Assembly (NCBI RefSeq): GCF_023337795.1
Contig: NZ_JALIRS010000003.1
Span: forward strand, 310,001-374,000
Reading direction: 5' to 3'
Length of the DNA stretch: 64,000 nucleotides
Source of the DNA: Lysinibacillus sp. BPa_S21
GTDB taxonomy: Bacteria; Bacillota; Bacilli; Bacillales_A; Planococcaceae
Below the pieces are notes generated by a model. That model saw only the letters and a program-made list of their open reading frames with translations, was not told where the DNA came from and did no database searches. This document shows positions 1 to 8,682 of this stretch, in pieces (positions within the stretch are counted from its first letter, which is position 1; every line of letters starts with the position of its first letter). Made by a program: the position numbers and the translations under genes.

Positions 1-375
1 AGCTGTATTAAAATAAATCACTGTTTCAACTAGTACAACTTATTCTTTGCACTCAGTATACTGAATAAAATACCGTCGGTCAATCATATATTACGCGTAT
101 AAACAAAGATTTTTTCTAAAGTAACGATTAAACAACTCTGTTTCACACTGTACCACTAATCCACAACAACTGTATTATAACAACATAGTAGAAGCGCTCA
201 TTAATTTAGTTTCCTTTCATGATTACCAATAGTAGAATGCCCAGTTCTAGACAATCTAATAGCTATATAATAATTTTTTAAGTATATTCAAATAAGGTCT
301 TTTTTCATGTGATTGTTTTAAGACGTGATGTATAATTATTAGTAAGCACTATAAAGTTGAAAGGAAGATTCATAT
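1..375. other. Intergenic stretch upstream of the deformylase gene
   Basis: I see no gene here; all frames are broken by frequent stops. A TATAAT hexamer at 331-336 lies about 40 bases before the deformylase start and could be a -10 element, but no convincing -35 sits at the right distance. The left part may be the far side of a neighbouring unit outside the window. Confidence 0.4.
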
Positions 376-933
376 ATGATTTTAATGGATGATATTATTC
401 GCGAAGGTCATCCGACTTTACGCACAAAAGCTGAGGAGGTCAAATTTCCTTTAACTGATGAAGTAAAACAACTTGCAGAAGATATGCTTCAATATTTAAT
501 AAACAGCCAAGATCCTGAAATGGCAGATAAATATAATTTACGCGGTGGCATTGGATTAGCTGCCAATCAAGTAAATAGCCTACATCGTATGTTTGCCCTT
601 CATTTAACAGATGACAATGGCGAACAATTAAGTTTTGTAGCGATCAATCCAAAAATCGTTAGCCACTCTGTAGAAAACACTTACCTTCCAGCGGGTGAAG
701 GCTGCCTTTCTGTAGATCGCAATGTTCCAGGCTATGTACCACGTCATGCTCGTGTTACAGTTAAATTTAAAACAGTTGACGGTGAAGAGAAAAAAATGCG
801 ACTTAAAGGCATGCCTGCTATAGCCTTCCAACACGAATTAGACCACCTTAATGGCATTATGTTTTACGATCGCATTAATGAAAAAAATCCATTTGCGGAA
901 ATCCCAGATTCAACACCATATGAGCGTGATTAA
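376..933 (+). CDS. defB: Peptide deformylase (DefB/YkrB type)
   Basis: Removes the formyl group from the N-terminal methionine of nascent proteins in the cytoplasm, using a bound divalent metal. The 185-residue protein has the three deformylase motifs: GIGLAANQ at 58-65, EGCLS at 108-112 (metal ligand Cys110) and HELDH at 153-157 (two His ligands and the catalytic Glu). The usual GLAAPQ motif reads GLAANQ here, a tolerated-looking change. The start at 376 follows a GAAAGGAAG ribosome site and matches the start of B. subtilis YkrB as I remember it. In B. subtilis this gene also lies near rnjA, rpoY and ykrA, as here. It is a single-gene unit ending in a hairpin. Confidence 0.95.
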   Translation: MILMDDIIREGHPTLRTKAEEVKFPLTDEVKQLAEDMLQYLINSQDPEMADKYNLRGGIGLAANQVNSLHRMFALHLTDDNGEQLSFVAINPKIVSHSVENTYLPAGEGCLSVDRNVPGYVPRHARVTVKFKTVDGEEKKMRLKGMPAIAFQHELDHLNGIMFYDRINEKNPFAEIPDSTPYERD

Positions 934-940
934 AAGCACA

Positions 941-990
941 GAAAGAAAGCAAATCCTGCAGTTTTTAAACTGCGGGGTCTCCTTTCTTTC
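941..990. terminator. Long hairpin between converging defB and phnX
   Basis: Outer arms GAAAGAAAG (941-949) and CTTTCTTTC (982-990) enclose an inner stem around CAGTTT/AAACTG (about 959-972). It separates two converging genes and is probably a two-way terminator, though there is no long T run on either strand. Confidence 0.5.
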
Positions 991-1013
991 CAGCTCGTTG
1001 TGATATTTTATGT

Positions 1014-1820
1014 TTACACCATGACTATTCCTTGTCCTAAACGTTCATTAATTTCTTCAAGCAACGCTGGCAGCTCTTTCATTGTTCGAATTGTATAGTG
1101 TGCACCCGTTTCTTTAAATACTAGTGCTGTTTTTTCAATAGCCTCTTGCTGCTCTTCTTCTGACAAGGCCATAAATTCTTCTTGTGATAACCCCATTTCA
1201 GAGCTTCCAACAATAACACCAACAGCCCATACACCTGCATTTAAAGCCTCTTGAATATCTGAAGTAGTATCTCCAACCTTCACAACTTGCTTTGTTGCCT
1301 TAATACCTAATGCCTCCATATTTTTAAATATCATATATGGGTACGGACGTCCTTTATCTCCTATTTGAGTAGGCGTTACTAAAAATTCAGGCTCATATCC
1401 ATTTGCTGCTGCATGTTGAGTCACTACCCCCATCATTGAGTCAGTATACCCCGTCGTAGAACCGATACGAATACCCGCTTCTTTTAATTGATGTATGGTT
1501 TCTTTCACATGCTGAATCGGATCAGTGTAAGTTGCTAATGACTCCATTAACTTTGATTCAAACTGCACATATAACGCCTGGACATCCTCTTCCGTAAAAT
1601 GTCGTCCATACTTTTGATTCCATGCCTCACGAATTCTAGGCATTTCTAGCATTGTACGAATATGATCGATTTTCAGCATGCCCATCGGTTTGCGTGTTTC
1701 TTCTAGCGTTACCTCGATGCCCGCATCTTCAAAAATTGAAAGAAAAACATTCACAGGAGCAAAGCAGCCAAAATCAACAGTTGTACCTGCCCAATCTAAA
1801 ATAATCGCTTCAATCTTCAT
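1014..1820 (-). CDS. phnX: Phosphonoacetaldehyde hydrolase (phosphonatase)
   Basis: Hydrolyses phosphonoacetaldehyde to acetaldehyde and phosphate, the C-P bond-cleaving step of 2-aminoethylphosphonate breakdown. The 268-residue HAD-superfamily protein has the DWAGT motif with nucleophile Asp9, the Schiff-base lysine Lys50 in PMGMLKIDH (Lys53 in the B. cereus enzyme), STTGY at 121-125, and GDTTSD at 183-188 with the acidic metal ligands. It is the last gene of the phn operon. Its ATG overlaps the TGA of phnW (ATGA), which points to translational coupling. Confidence 0.96.
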   Translation of the reverse strand: MKIEAIILDWAGTTVDFGCFAPVNVFLSIFEDAGIEVTLEETRKPMGMLKIDHIRTMLEMPRIREAWNQKYGRHFTEEDVQALYVQFESKLMESLATYTDPIQHVKETIHQLKEAGIRIGSTTGYTDSMMGVVTQHAAANGYEPEFLVTPTQIGDKGRPYPYMIFKNMEALGIKATKQVVKVGDTTSDIQEALNAGVWAVGVIVGSSEMGLSQEEFMALSEEEQQEAIEKTALVFKETGAHYTIRTMKELPALLEEINERLGQGIVMV

Positions 1821-2911
1821 TTTTTCATCACCGCCATATAATTTTCGATAACCTTACATAGTGTATTCATATGATCTTCATGAATATCCCCAATATTACC
1901 AATTCTGAATGTATCCATATCCGTTAATTTCCCCGGATAAATAACAAAACCTGCTTCTTTCATCGCATGATAGAAATGTTCGAAGGAGAAACCTTCATAA
2001 GGGAATAAAAACGTTGTAATAATAGGTGATTGTAGATCCTCTGAAATATAAGCATTAAACCCAAGCTCTTGCAAACGAGCGCGAAGTATACGATTATTCG
2101 TCGCATATCGTTCGTGTCGAGCACGGACTCCACCTTCTTCCACTAGCTCCTCTATTGCCTTCGCAAAAGCAGCCACAACATGTGTAGGTGATGTAAAACG
2201 CCATTTCCCATCCACTTCCATTACTTCCCACTGATTATATAAATCTAACGCAACGCTTCTAGCTTGCCCTTTACACTTTTCTAAGTCCTCAATCTTCGCT
2301 ATCACAAATCCAAAGCCTGGTACTCCTTGGATACATTTATTGGCACTGCTAATTAAATAATCAATCCCCATTACCGATACATCCATTGGTACGCCACCGA
2401 AGCTACTCATCGCATCAACAATAAACGTTTTATTCAACCCTTTCACAACGTCTCCTATTTCACTTATAGGATTTAATATGCCAGTTGTCGTCTCACAATG
2501 TACAACGGCAACATGCGTTATTGTTGAATCATTTTCCAACAGCGTTTTCACTTGGAGTGGTGACGGTTGTTCATGATAAGGAACACTATAGACCGTATGC
2601 TGTAGCTTAAGTACTTTTGCCATATCAACAATGCGTTCACCGTAAGCACCATTTGTGATAATAAGGACTTTATCTTCATCTCCAATTGCAGTTGTTAACA
2701 CAGATTCCACAACAAAGCTACCACTTCCCTGCATAAGAACAGTTGTATAATCGGTTTCTTTTACTTGCGCTAACTCCAAAAGCTGCTTACGTATTGTTTG
2801 TGTGACCGTTTTATAATCATCGTCCCATGTGCAACGATCCTTTAACATCACTTGTTTTACTGTTTCAGTTGTCGTTAATGGTCCTGGCGTTAACAATTTA
2901 TAGCTATTCAT
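1817..2911 (-). CDS. phnW: 2-aminoethylphosphonate--pyruvate transaminase
   Basis: PLP enzyme that transfers the amino group of 2-aminoethylphosphonate to pyruvate, giving phosphonoacetaldehyde for PhnX. At 364 residues it has normal family length. The PLP lysine is Lys192 in SSANKCIQG, and Asp166 in VDAMSSFGG is the expected pyridine-nitrogen ligand. The start is preceded by AGGAGAT. It lies 15 bases after the binding-protein gene and overlaps phnX by 4 bases, so import and catabolism are made from one transcript. Confidence 0.96.
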   Translation of the reverse strand: MNSYKLLTPGPLTTTETVKQVMLKDRCTWDDDYKTVTQTIRKQLLELAQVKETDYTTVLMQGSGSFVVESVLTTAIGDEDKVLIITNGAYGERIVDMAKVLKLQHTVYSVPYHEQPSPLQVKTLLENDSTITHVAVVHCETTTGILNPISEIGDVVKGLNKTFIVDAMSSFGGVPMDVSVMGIDYLISSANKCIQGVPGFGFVIAKIEDLEKCKGQARSVALDLYNQWEVMEVDGKWRFTSPTHVVAAFAKAIEELVEEGGVRARHERYATNNRILRARLQELGFNAYISEDLQSPIITTFLFPYEGFSFEHFYHAMKEAGFVIYPGKLTDMDTFRIGNIGDIHEDHMNTLCKVIENYMAVMKK

Positions 2912-2926
2912 TAAATCAATATCTCC

Positions 2927-3910
2927 TTATTTTTGCGCTTCTTTAAAGAAAGCTTGATGTTTTTCTAATAGATCAACCGTTAATGTTGTGTCCCATTTCT
3001 TCAAATATTTAGGCACATACTCTTCATTGACTTGCTCACCTTCATAAAGGGCTACAGGATATTGCTTCAATAAATCAGGGCGGGCCTCCGTTGATATTAT
3101 TTTGGCTATGTCACGCGCTAGCGCTTCATCCCCTTCTTTATCTACCACGGCTACTGATTCAGTTAATGTAAAATTACCTTCTATCGGATCGATGTAATCA
3201 ATCGGTAGCCCTTCTTTTTTAGCATCAATCGCTTGAATACGTAGACCAAACCCTACAGCCACTTCGCCGGTTTTCACTTTTTTAATAGGCCCAGATCCTG
3301 AACTTTCGATATGCGGTCCAGCATTTTTAGTTAAATCAGCTAATATCTTTTTGCCTTCTTTTTCGCCATACTCATTTATAATCGCTTGCACTAATAACCA
3401 ACCTGTTGACGAATCTAGAATATTCGGAAATGACAACATATCTTTATAAGCAGGGTCTGTTAAATCCTTTATTGATGCTGGAACTGGCAACCCTTTTTGT
3501 TTTAATAAATCCGTATTGATAAAAATTGACCCGATATTCCCTAAAATCGGTAATGCAAATGTAGTACCACCATCTAGAGGCTTTAAATCAGAAGATAAAT
3601 CTACAAACATTGACTTAGATTTTTGTGCACTTTCGATAAAATAAGAAGCTGTTGTAACGACATCCGCTTCAATGTCTTTCCCCTCAGCCATTATTTTCCC
3701 ACCCAGTTCTGAAGTTCCGAATGATTGGATTAAATACTTACCTTCATAACCCTTTTTATCTAATGTTGCTTCCATTACTTGAACGGCTTCATCATCCGCA
3801 TTTGAATAAATAATGACTTGATCTTTCGAACCCGCTTCCGCTCCTCCACAAGCAGCCAAAACAATGGCAGTGCTAACTGTACCTAACATCATTACTGTTG
3901 ATTTTTTCAT
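2927..3910 (-). CDS. 2-aminoethylphosphonate ABC transporter binding lipoprotein (PhnS-like)
   Basis: Extracellular solute-binding protein of 327 residues that should deliver the phosphonate to the neighbouring permease. A lipoprotein signal is visible: basic start MKKS, hydrophobic stretch, then the lipobox LAAC with Cys21 as the modified residue. The fold resembles the iron/thiamine/AEP binding-protein family, so sequence alone does not separate phosphonate from iron. The phnW-phnX context decides for aminoethylphosphonate. The ATG follows AAAGGAG and lies 38 bases inside the 3' end of the permease gene, an unusually long same-strand overlap. Confidence 0.85.
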   Translation of the reverse strand: MKKSTVMMLGTVSTAIVLAACGGAEAGSKDQVIIYSNADDEAVQVMEATLDKKGYEGKYLIQSFGTSELGGKIMAEGKDIEADVVTTASYFIESAQKSKSMFVDLSSDLKPLDGGTTFALPILGNIGSIFINTDLLKQKGLPVPASIKDLTDPAYKDMLSFPNILDSSTGWLLVQAIINEYGEKEGKKILADLTKNAGPHIESSGSGPIKKVKTGEVAVGFGLRIQAIDAKKEGLPIDYIDPIEGNFTLTESVAVVDKEGDEALARDIAKIISTEARPDLLKQYPVALYEGEQVNEEYVPKYLKKWDTTLTVDLLEKHQAFFKEAQK

Positions 3911-5537
3911 CTGTATGCTCCTTTGTTTTTTCTTTTGGTGTTGCTATATAGTCACAACCTAATTTCACAATGAGGTTTGTACATAAAATAAAAATCGATA
4001 GGACAAAAATATCTGTATACTTCGCAAAATGTTGAAGTTCTTTTATACGTGTCGATACAAGCATCGTTTTCGTACTGACAAGGAAAATTACCCCGCTAAC
4101 AGTCACCATGGCATTTAAAAAATAATAGCTAAACATTTGATAAATCGTAGGTCTAATATTCGGCAAAATTACACGAATGACCGTTTTTAACCACGAATCC
4201 TTTAATAGCTCAGCTGTCACTTCCCATGTCGGATCCATTTTTTGCAATGAATTTTTCGCCATTAAATAGGGCGTCGTAAAGAAGTGAACAATATTACACG
4301 CAATAACGATAAGGAAAGTCCCCTTCAAGCTACTGCCGGTAAAGAAAAACAAATAAGAAAGACCAAGTACCATACCTGGCACAGTATTCGTAATCATCGA
4401 AGCAAGATCTAAGCTTTTCTTTCCTTTAAGTGGTGTTCTTACATTTAATAGAGCGGCTACAAATGCTACACCTACTCCTAAAACCGCTGTCAACACAGCA
4501 ACAATTAGTGAATTCATATAGACTTGCTTCAAGCCCTGTTCAGCTAAGACGTTTTTCACATGCTCTAAAGTAAAGCTGAAATCATATGGATAGCCCTTCG
4601 TTAAAGGGACAATAAATATTGTTGAAAACATGATGAACACTGCGCCCACACAGACCCATGAGAAAACAGTAAACATGACATCACGTAACCGGTGAACAAC
4701 GAGGTCACTTTTAGAAACTTGCTTATATTGAAAATTAAAGCGTTCTAAAATAGTTAACATAACAACTCCAAGTACAGCAGGCACTAACATGAAAATCGAA
4801 ATCACCGCACCCCTCTCAAAATGTACAATGGAGCCAAGCATTGCTTGATATAGCTCAGTTGCAATAACTTTGTAACCACCACCAACTGACGCAGGGATCC
4901 CGAAATCTGTAAAGCTTAAAACAAACGATAATATGAATGCCCCGCCAATCGTCCCTAGCATCGGTCGCAATACTGTATGATAAAATCTTCGTAATGGACG
5001 ATCATGCATCAGCATGGAAACTAGCAGAAAGCGCTTATCGATGTATTGCATAGAATTTTGCATTAATATAAAGGCAACAGGTAACGTATAAAGTACATAA
5101 CCAATTAACAAACCGTTAAACCCATATACCGTAAATAAGGGCTGACCAAATATCTTCGTCATAATCCCTTGATTGCCAAAGGTATAAATCAGGACAAAAC
5201 CATAGGTAATGGTCGGTAAAAGCATTGGCAAAGTAATACCAACTTGGACAAGTTTTTTCGTAGAGCGATGCATCGTTGTAAAATGCACAGCATACGCCAA
5301 TAAAAAAGCGATAATTGTTGTGATCAAAGCCGCTACTAAGGAAACTTGAAAACTATTTAAAAACGCATCACGAATCTCTACATTTTGCAATGTTTCCACA
5401 TAGTTTTGAATGGTGATGGCTTTCCCCTTTTTTAAAGACTGCCAAAACATATAAAGTAACGGAACAATTAGAAAGAATATAAAAAAGAATATAATCGGGA
5501 GAAAAATCAATTTCATCATTTTATTTGTTTTAAGCAT
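3873..5537 (-). CDS. Fused two-domain ABC permease for 2-aminoethylphosphonate
   Basis: Integral membrane protein of about 554 residues with two consecutive ABC permease halves, each of about six hydrophobic segments, as in FbpB/PhnU2-type fused permeases. I prefer the ATG at 5537, which has GGAGAG four bases upstream, over an upstream in-frame TTG at 5549. The gene overlaps the ATPase gene by 8 bases, and its last 12 codons run through the ribosome site and start of the binding-protein gene. The C-terminal tail is charged, as expected for a cytoplasmic end. Confidence 0.88.
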   Translation of the reverse strand: MLKTNKMMKLIFLPIIFFFIFFLIVPLLYMFWQSLKKGKAITIQNYVETLQNVEIRDAFLNSFQVSLVAALITTIIAFLLAYAVHFTTMHRSTKKLVQVGITLPMLLPTITYGFVLIYTFGNQGIMTKIFGQPLFTVYGFNGLLIGYVLYTLPVAFILMQNSMQYIDKRFLLVSMLMHDRPLRRFYHTVLRPMLGTIGGAFILSFVLSFTDFGIPASVGGGYKVIATELYQAMLGSIVHFERGAVISIFMLVPAVLGVVMLTILERFNFQYKQVSKSDLVVHRLRDVMFTVFSWVCVGAVFIMFSTIFIVPLTKGYPYDFSFTLEHVKNVLAEQGLKQVYMNSLIVAVLTAVLGVGVAFVAALLNVRTPLKGKKSLDLASMITNTVPGMVLGLSYLFFFTGSSLKGTFLIVIACNIVHFFTTPYLMAKNSLQKMDPTWEVTAELLKDSWLKTVIRVILPNIRPTIYQMFSYYFLNAMVTVSGVIFLVSTKTMLVSTRIKELQHFAKYTDIFVLSIFILCTNLIVKLGCDYIATPKEKTKEHTDEKINSNDVRYS

Positions 5538-6291
5538 AAGACTCTCCAAATAGCTGATAAATGTTATGACGTTTTATATGGAGCTGCCTTAATATAAAAT
5601 CTTCCACGAATTGGTTTTCGGGTGTATGTAATATTTCCTGTGGTGTTCCAAATTGCGAAACAGTTCCTTCATTAATAATTAGAACTTTATCCGATAGCGT
5701 AAGAGCCTCCTCCGGATCATGCGTTACAATAATTGTTGTTAGATTAAATTGGCGAGCAATAGATTGAATACGTTCCTTAATCGATTCTTTTATCACTCCA
5801 TCAAGCGCACTTAAAGGTTCATCTAACAATAAAATTTTAGGCTGCATCACGAGTGTTCTAGCTATAGAGACACGCTGTTTTTGTCCACCTGACAATTCAT
5901 GAATCTTTTTATGTAAATGTGGAGTCAGTTCTAAAAAGTCTATATATTCCTGAACCTCCATTTTTGACATAGCTTCTTTTATATTTTTCAAACCATACAC
6001 GATGTTGTCATACGCATTTAAATGAGGAAACAATGCAAAGTCTTGAAAAACAATATTAAACCCGCGATCTCTCATTGATTGATTCGAAATATCTTGTCCA
6101 TTGTATAGAAGCTGTCCATTTGTTTGTTGCGTAAGACCTAAAATAATATTGAGTAAAGTTGTTTTTCCACAGCCGCTCGGTCCCAATAACGACACGATTT
6201 CACCAGGTTGAATGTTTAAATTTATATTCATTAAAACTTTTTTATCTTTATAGTTTTTCGAGATATTTTTTAGTTCCAACAAATTGTTCAC
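5530..6291 (-). CDS. 2-aminoethylphosphonate ABC transporter ATPase (PhnT-like)
   Basis: First gene of the phn operon; 253 residues. Walker A is GPSGCGKT at 37-44, the signature is LSGGQKQR, and Walker B is [12 protein letters not shown] followed by an H-loop THDPEEA. It belongs to the spermidine/iron/AEP importer ATPase group. It is short for this group and lacks a TOBE-type C-terminal domain. Substrate assignment comes from the phnW-phnX neighbours. The start follows AGAGGTGAACA. Confidence 0.88.
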   Translation of the reverse strand: MNNLLELKNISKNYKDKKVLMNINLNIQPGEIVSLLGPSGCGKTTLLNIILGLTQQTNGQLLYNGQDISNQSMRDRGFNIVFQDFALFPHLNAYDNIVYGLKNIKEAMSKMEVQEYIDFLELTPHLHKKIHELSGGQKQRVSIARTLVMQPKILLLDEPLSALDGVIKESIKERIQSIARQFNLTTIIVTHDPEEALTLSDKVLIINEGTVSQFGTPQEILHTPENQFVEDFILRQLHIKRHNIYQLFGESYA

Positions 6292-6312
6292 CTCTCTTTA
6301 GTTCTTAACTTT

Positions 6313-6410
6313 AGTATAGGGACAATTTGTAAAGGGACATCCAGATTTGTGTAAATGTTAAGTAAATCTTGACCAGTTGTTGACAAAGTTGCGAGTGTTT
6401 AGAGTAAATT
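6313..6410. promoter_or_regulatory. Divergent promoter region between phn operon and deoR-type regulator
   Basis: On the plus strand TTGACA (6380-6385) is followed 19 bases later by TAAATT (6405-6410), a fair promoter for the regulator. On the minus strand TATACT (6318-6313) could be the phn operon -10, with a weak -35. Two GGGACA copies (6319-6324 and 6334-6339) stand 15 bp apart around the minus promoter, and two TTGAC copies (6369-6373 and 6380-6384) lie by the plus promoter. These are candidate operator half-sites for the DeoR-type protein. Confidence 0.45.
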
Positions 6411-6428
6411 AGTAGTAGAGGTGATGAA

Positions 6429-7205
6429 ATGTATACAATAGAAAGGCAACAACATATTCTGCAATTCGTACGGGAACATAAGATAGTAAAATTAGTAACC
6501 CTCACAAAAGAGTTCAACGTTTCAATGGAAACAATCCGTCGTGATATTCAACAGCTTGTTCAGGAAAAGAAGATAGAGAAGTTTTATGGCGGCGTTAAAT
6601 ATATCGAGCCTGCTGAAGGATTGATAGATCAACGACTTCATGACCAATTAACTGAAAAAATCGCCATTGCAAAAGCATGCGCTTCTTTAGTACAAGATGG
6701 GGAATGTATTTTTATAGATAGCGGGACGACTACCTTTCAAATGGCACCATTTTTATTAGAGAAAGAAAAATTAACAGTCATTACAAACTCACTTCCTGTA
6801 GCCTTCGATTTAATTGGCTCCAATATTGAAGTGATCATCATAGGTGGTAAAGTTCGTCACTCCGAAAAATCCGTAACGTCTAATGATTTCTTCTTCCGAT
6901 TCGATCACCTTAATATTAACAAAGCATTTATTTGTGCTAGTGGTGTATCTATTGAAAAAGGAATTTCAGATTTCAGTTTAGAAGAGGCAATTACCCGTAA
7001 ACAAATTATTAATATTTCTCAAACTGTATATGTAGCAGCAGACTCTTCGAAATTTAATAAAGATGTTGCTATTCAAGTTTGTCCAGTAGATGAGGTAGAT
7101 ATGATTATTACAGATTCCGCGCTCTCTAAAGACACAATCAATCATTTCACAAATAAAGATGTACAGTTGAAAATAGTAAAAACAACTATTAAAGACATTG
7201 AATAA
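6429..7205 (+). CDS. DeoR-family transcriptional regulator, probably of the phn operon
   Basis: A 258-residue DNA-binding regulator. The N-terminal winged HTH (about 3-58) reads as DeoR type, with LTKEFNVSMETIRRDI at its core. The rest is the sugar-phosphate-isomerase-like sensor domain with DSGTTTFQMAPFL and VITNSLPVA. DeoR proteins usually sense a phosphorylated metabolite. Its divergent placement beside the phn operon suggests it controls phosphonate use, which is inference. The ATG follows GAGGTGA. Confidence 0.85.
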   Translation: MYTIERQQHILQFVREHKIVKLVTLTKEFNVSMETIRRDIQQLVQEKKIEKFYGGVKYIEPAEGLIDQRLHDQLTEKIAIAKACASLVQDGECIFIDSGTTTFQMAPFLLEKEKLTVITNSLPVAFDLIGSNIEVIIIGGKVRHSEKSVTSNDFFFRFDHLNINKAFICASGVSIEKGISDFSLEEAITRKQIINISQTVYVAADSSKFNKDVAIQVCPVDEVDMIITDSALSKDTINHFTNKDVQLKIVKTTIKDIE

Positions 7206-7210
7206 ATACA

Positions 7211-7254
7211 AAAGCAACTAGTTGTAGTCAATTCTTACAACTAGTTGCTTTTTT
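7211..7254. terminator. Two-way intrinsic terminator
   Basis: A near-perfect stem, AAGCAACTAGTTGTA pairing with TACAACTAGTTGCTT, followed by TTTTTT on plus; a matching A run gives T's on minus. It serves the regulator gene and the converging HAD gene, whose stop codon lies inside the T run. Confidence 0.9.
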
Positions 7255-8023
7255 AGATAATGTTTAATTGGCGCATGATTTTAGCAAGACCATCCTCATC
7301 TACATGCTCTGCAATATGGGTAGCAACAGCTTTTACGCGCTCATGTCCATTCCCCATCGCCACGCCAGTCCCTACAGCTTGTAGCATTTCAATATCGTTC
7401 ATACCATCTCCAAAAGCAATGGCATCTTCTATCGTAAGTCCCATTCTTTCAAGCACCTTTTCAATACCAGCAGCCTTTGACCCACCCTTTGGTAAAATGT
7501 CACAAGAATAGCGATGCCAGCGTACAAATTGTACGTTTGGAAATGCTTCCCGATACATAGGTTCATCTTTTTCTTCCATAAATATAAGTGTTTGATAGAC
7601 ACTGTTCTGCATATAATAAGTTGAGTCTATCTCTGGATACGGGTATTTTAATGTATTTAAGCTTTCTGCCACCCAAGCATTGTTTCCGCCTGACGCAATC
7701 ATTCGCTGATCGTCTAAAAATACAACAGGTTCATTTCGCGCTGCAGCAAAGGCAATAATCTTAGTTAGTTCGTCTTTTTCAATACCGTTTGTATAGACAA
7801 CCTCACCTTTATAAACGACATATTGTCCATTAAAGGTTATGTACGTATCAATATCTAGCTCTTCAAGTAAGGATTGAATCATGAAAGGTGCTCGCCCAGT
7901 TGCAATCGCTAACTCATATCCATTACGACGAGCTTCAAAAAGAGCTTCTTTCGCTGAAGCAGGTAATCGTTTCTCACTATTATAAAGTGTACCATCTACA
8001 TCAAAAAATAAAATTTTATTCAT
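7253..8023 (-). CDS. ykrA: Cof-type HAD-IIB sugar-phosphatase-like protein (YkrA)
   Basis: Cytoplasmic HAD phosphatase of 256 residues. Motif I is DVDGT with the two catalytic aspartates Asp8 and Asp10. Motif II is ATGRAPF, and motifs III/IV are a lysine in LPKGGSK followed by FGDGMNDIEML. The long insertion between motifs II and III is the C2 cap of the Cof/IIB class. It closely resembles B. subtilis YkrA, whose substrate is not firmly known. The start follows GAAGGGGAA. Confidence 0.88.
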   Translation of the reverse strand: MNKILFFDVDGTLYNSEKRLPASAKEALFEARRNGYELAIATGRAPFMIQSLLEELDIDTYITFNGQYVVYKGEVVYTNGIEKDELTKIIAFAAARNEPVVFLDDQRMIASGGNNAWVAESLNTLKYPYPEIDSTYYMQNSVYQTLIFMEEKDEPMYREAFPNVQFVRWHRYSCDILPKGGSKAAGIEKVLERMGLTIEDAIAFGDGMNDIEMLQAVGTGVAMGNGHERVKAVATHIAEHVDEDGLAKIMRQLNII

Positions 8024-8067
8024 CTTATATTCCCCTTCATGACGTATTATTTTACAAGGCTAATGAC

Positions 8068-8096
8068 TTTACAGAGGCAGTATTTTTTATTACAAT
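8068..8096 (+). promoter_or_regulatory. Candidate promoter of the small basic-peptide gene
   Basis: TTTACA (8068-8073), a 17-bp spacer, then TACAAT (8091-8096): both boxes are one mismatch from consensus. The predicted transcript start falls near 8103, right at the ribosome site AAGGAG (8103-8108), so the leader would be only about 15 bases. Confidence 0.45.
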
Positions 8097-8117
8097 GATC
8101 CTAAGGAGTGATGTGCC

Positions 8118-8189
8118 ATGCTGAAGAAACTCAAACGTAAATTGTTGAAGCAACTTCGCGGCATACTCGGAAAAAAATCAATTGCCTAA
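8118..8189 (+). CDS. Small strongly basic peptide, function unknown
   Basis: An open frame of 23 codons: residues 1-10 read MLKKLKRKLL, then KQLRGILGKK, then SIA. It has nine Lys/Arg and no acidic residue, and Leu/Ile are spaced every three or four residues, so it should form a cationic amphipathic helix. Gene-like context supports it: AAGGAG ends 9 bases before the ATG, a TTTACA-17-TACAAT promoter lies upstream, and a strong terminator starts 5 bases after the stop. It could be a membrane-active peptide, a small RNA-binding protein, or the coding part of a dual-function small RNA. I do not recognise a family. Confidence 0.55.
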   Translation: MLKKLKRKLLKQLRGILGKKSIA

Positions 8190-8194
8190 CATTT

Positions 8195-8225
8195 GCCCTT
8201 CATTATTTGAAGGGCTTTTCTTTAT
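8195..8225 (+). terminator. Intrinsic terminator of the small-peptide gene
   Basis: GCCCTTCA (8195-8202), five-base loop, TGAAGGGC (8208-8215), then TTTTCTTTATTTT. Confidence 0.9.
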
Positions 8226-8467
8226 TTTAGAGTAACTGCGTGATAATATAAAGGAAATGCATTTATTTGGCTATGTGCAACCACTGTCTCATTGCTTAAT
8301 TCAATTGCACCTTGTTGTAATTACGTCTGGATGTAGCACTGAGATACAAGAACTTCAAACGCTTAATTTCTTCTTTACACTAGAAATTTGCTGTTTTTTC
8401 TTGTAGTACGTGTGTGGTATTAGTCAAAGATGCAAGAAAATTGTACGCAATAAAAGGAGAGCAAACT

Positions 8468-8677
8468 ATGATTTACAAAGTTTATTATCAAGAAAAAGCA
8501 AATGAAATTCCAGTTCGCGAAAATACTAAAAGTCTATACCTTGAAGCTGCTTCAGACCGCGAAGTACGTGAAAAGCTAAAAGACCGAAACTACAACATCG
8601 AGTTCATTCAACTGCTTGAAGGTAACTATTTAGCCTACGAACAAGCAAGTCCGAACTTCGTCTTGGAGGAAATTTAA
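8468..8677 (+). CDS. rpoY: RNA polymerase epsilon subunit
   Basis: Small (69-residue) accessory subunit of Firmicute RNA polymerase, formerly YkzG. The protein begins [10 protein letters not shown] and contains [17 protein letters not shown], matching the B. subtilis subunit closely as remembered. I chose the ATG at 8468 over an upstream in-frame start because AAAAGGAG sits just before it and it gives the family length. It is followed at 5 bases by rnjA, the conserved rpoY-rnjA pair. A TGG-TATTAG extended -10 at 8415-8423 may drive them. The 8226-8467 stretch holds nothing else I can support. Confidence 0.95.
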   Translation: MIYKVYYQEKANEIPVRENTKSLYLEAASDREVREKLKDRNYNIEFIQLLEGNYLAYEQASPNFVLEEI

Positions 8678-8682
8678 CAAAC

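Noticed and set aside
2927-6291. Iron (FbpABC-type) importer
   Set aside because: The protein families are similar, but the genes are coupled to phnW and phnX on one transcript, so 2-aminoethylphosphonate is the better reading.
8257-8406. 49-codon frame before rpoY
   Set aside because: GGAA touches the ATG directly, composition is not protein-like, and the frame overlaps the probable rpoY promoter region.
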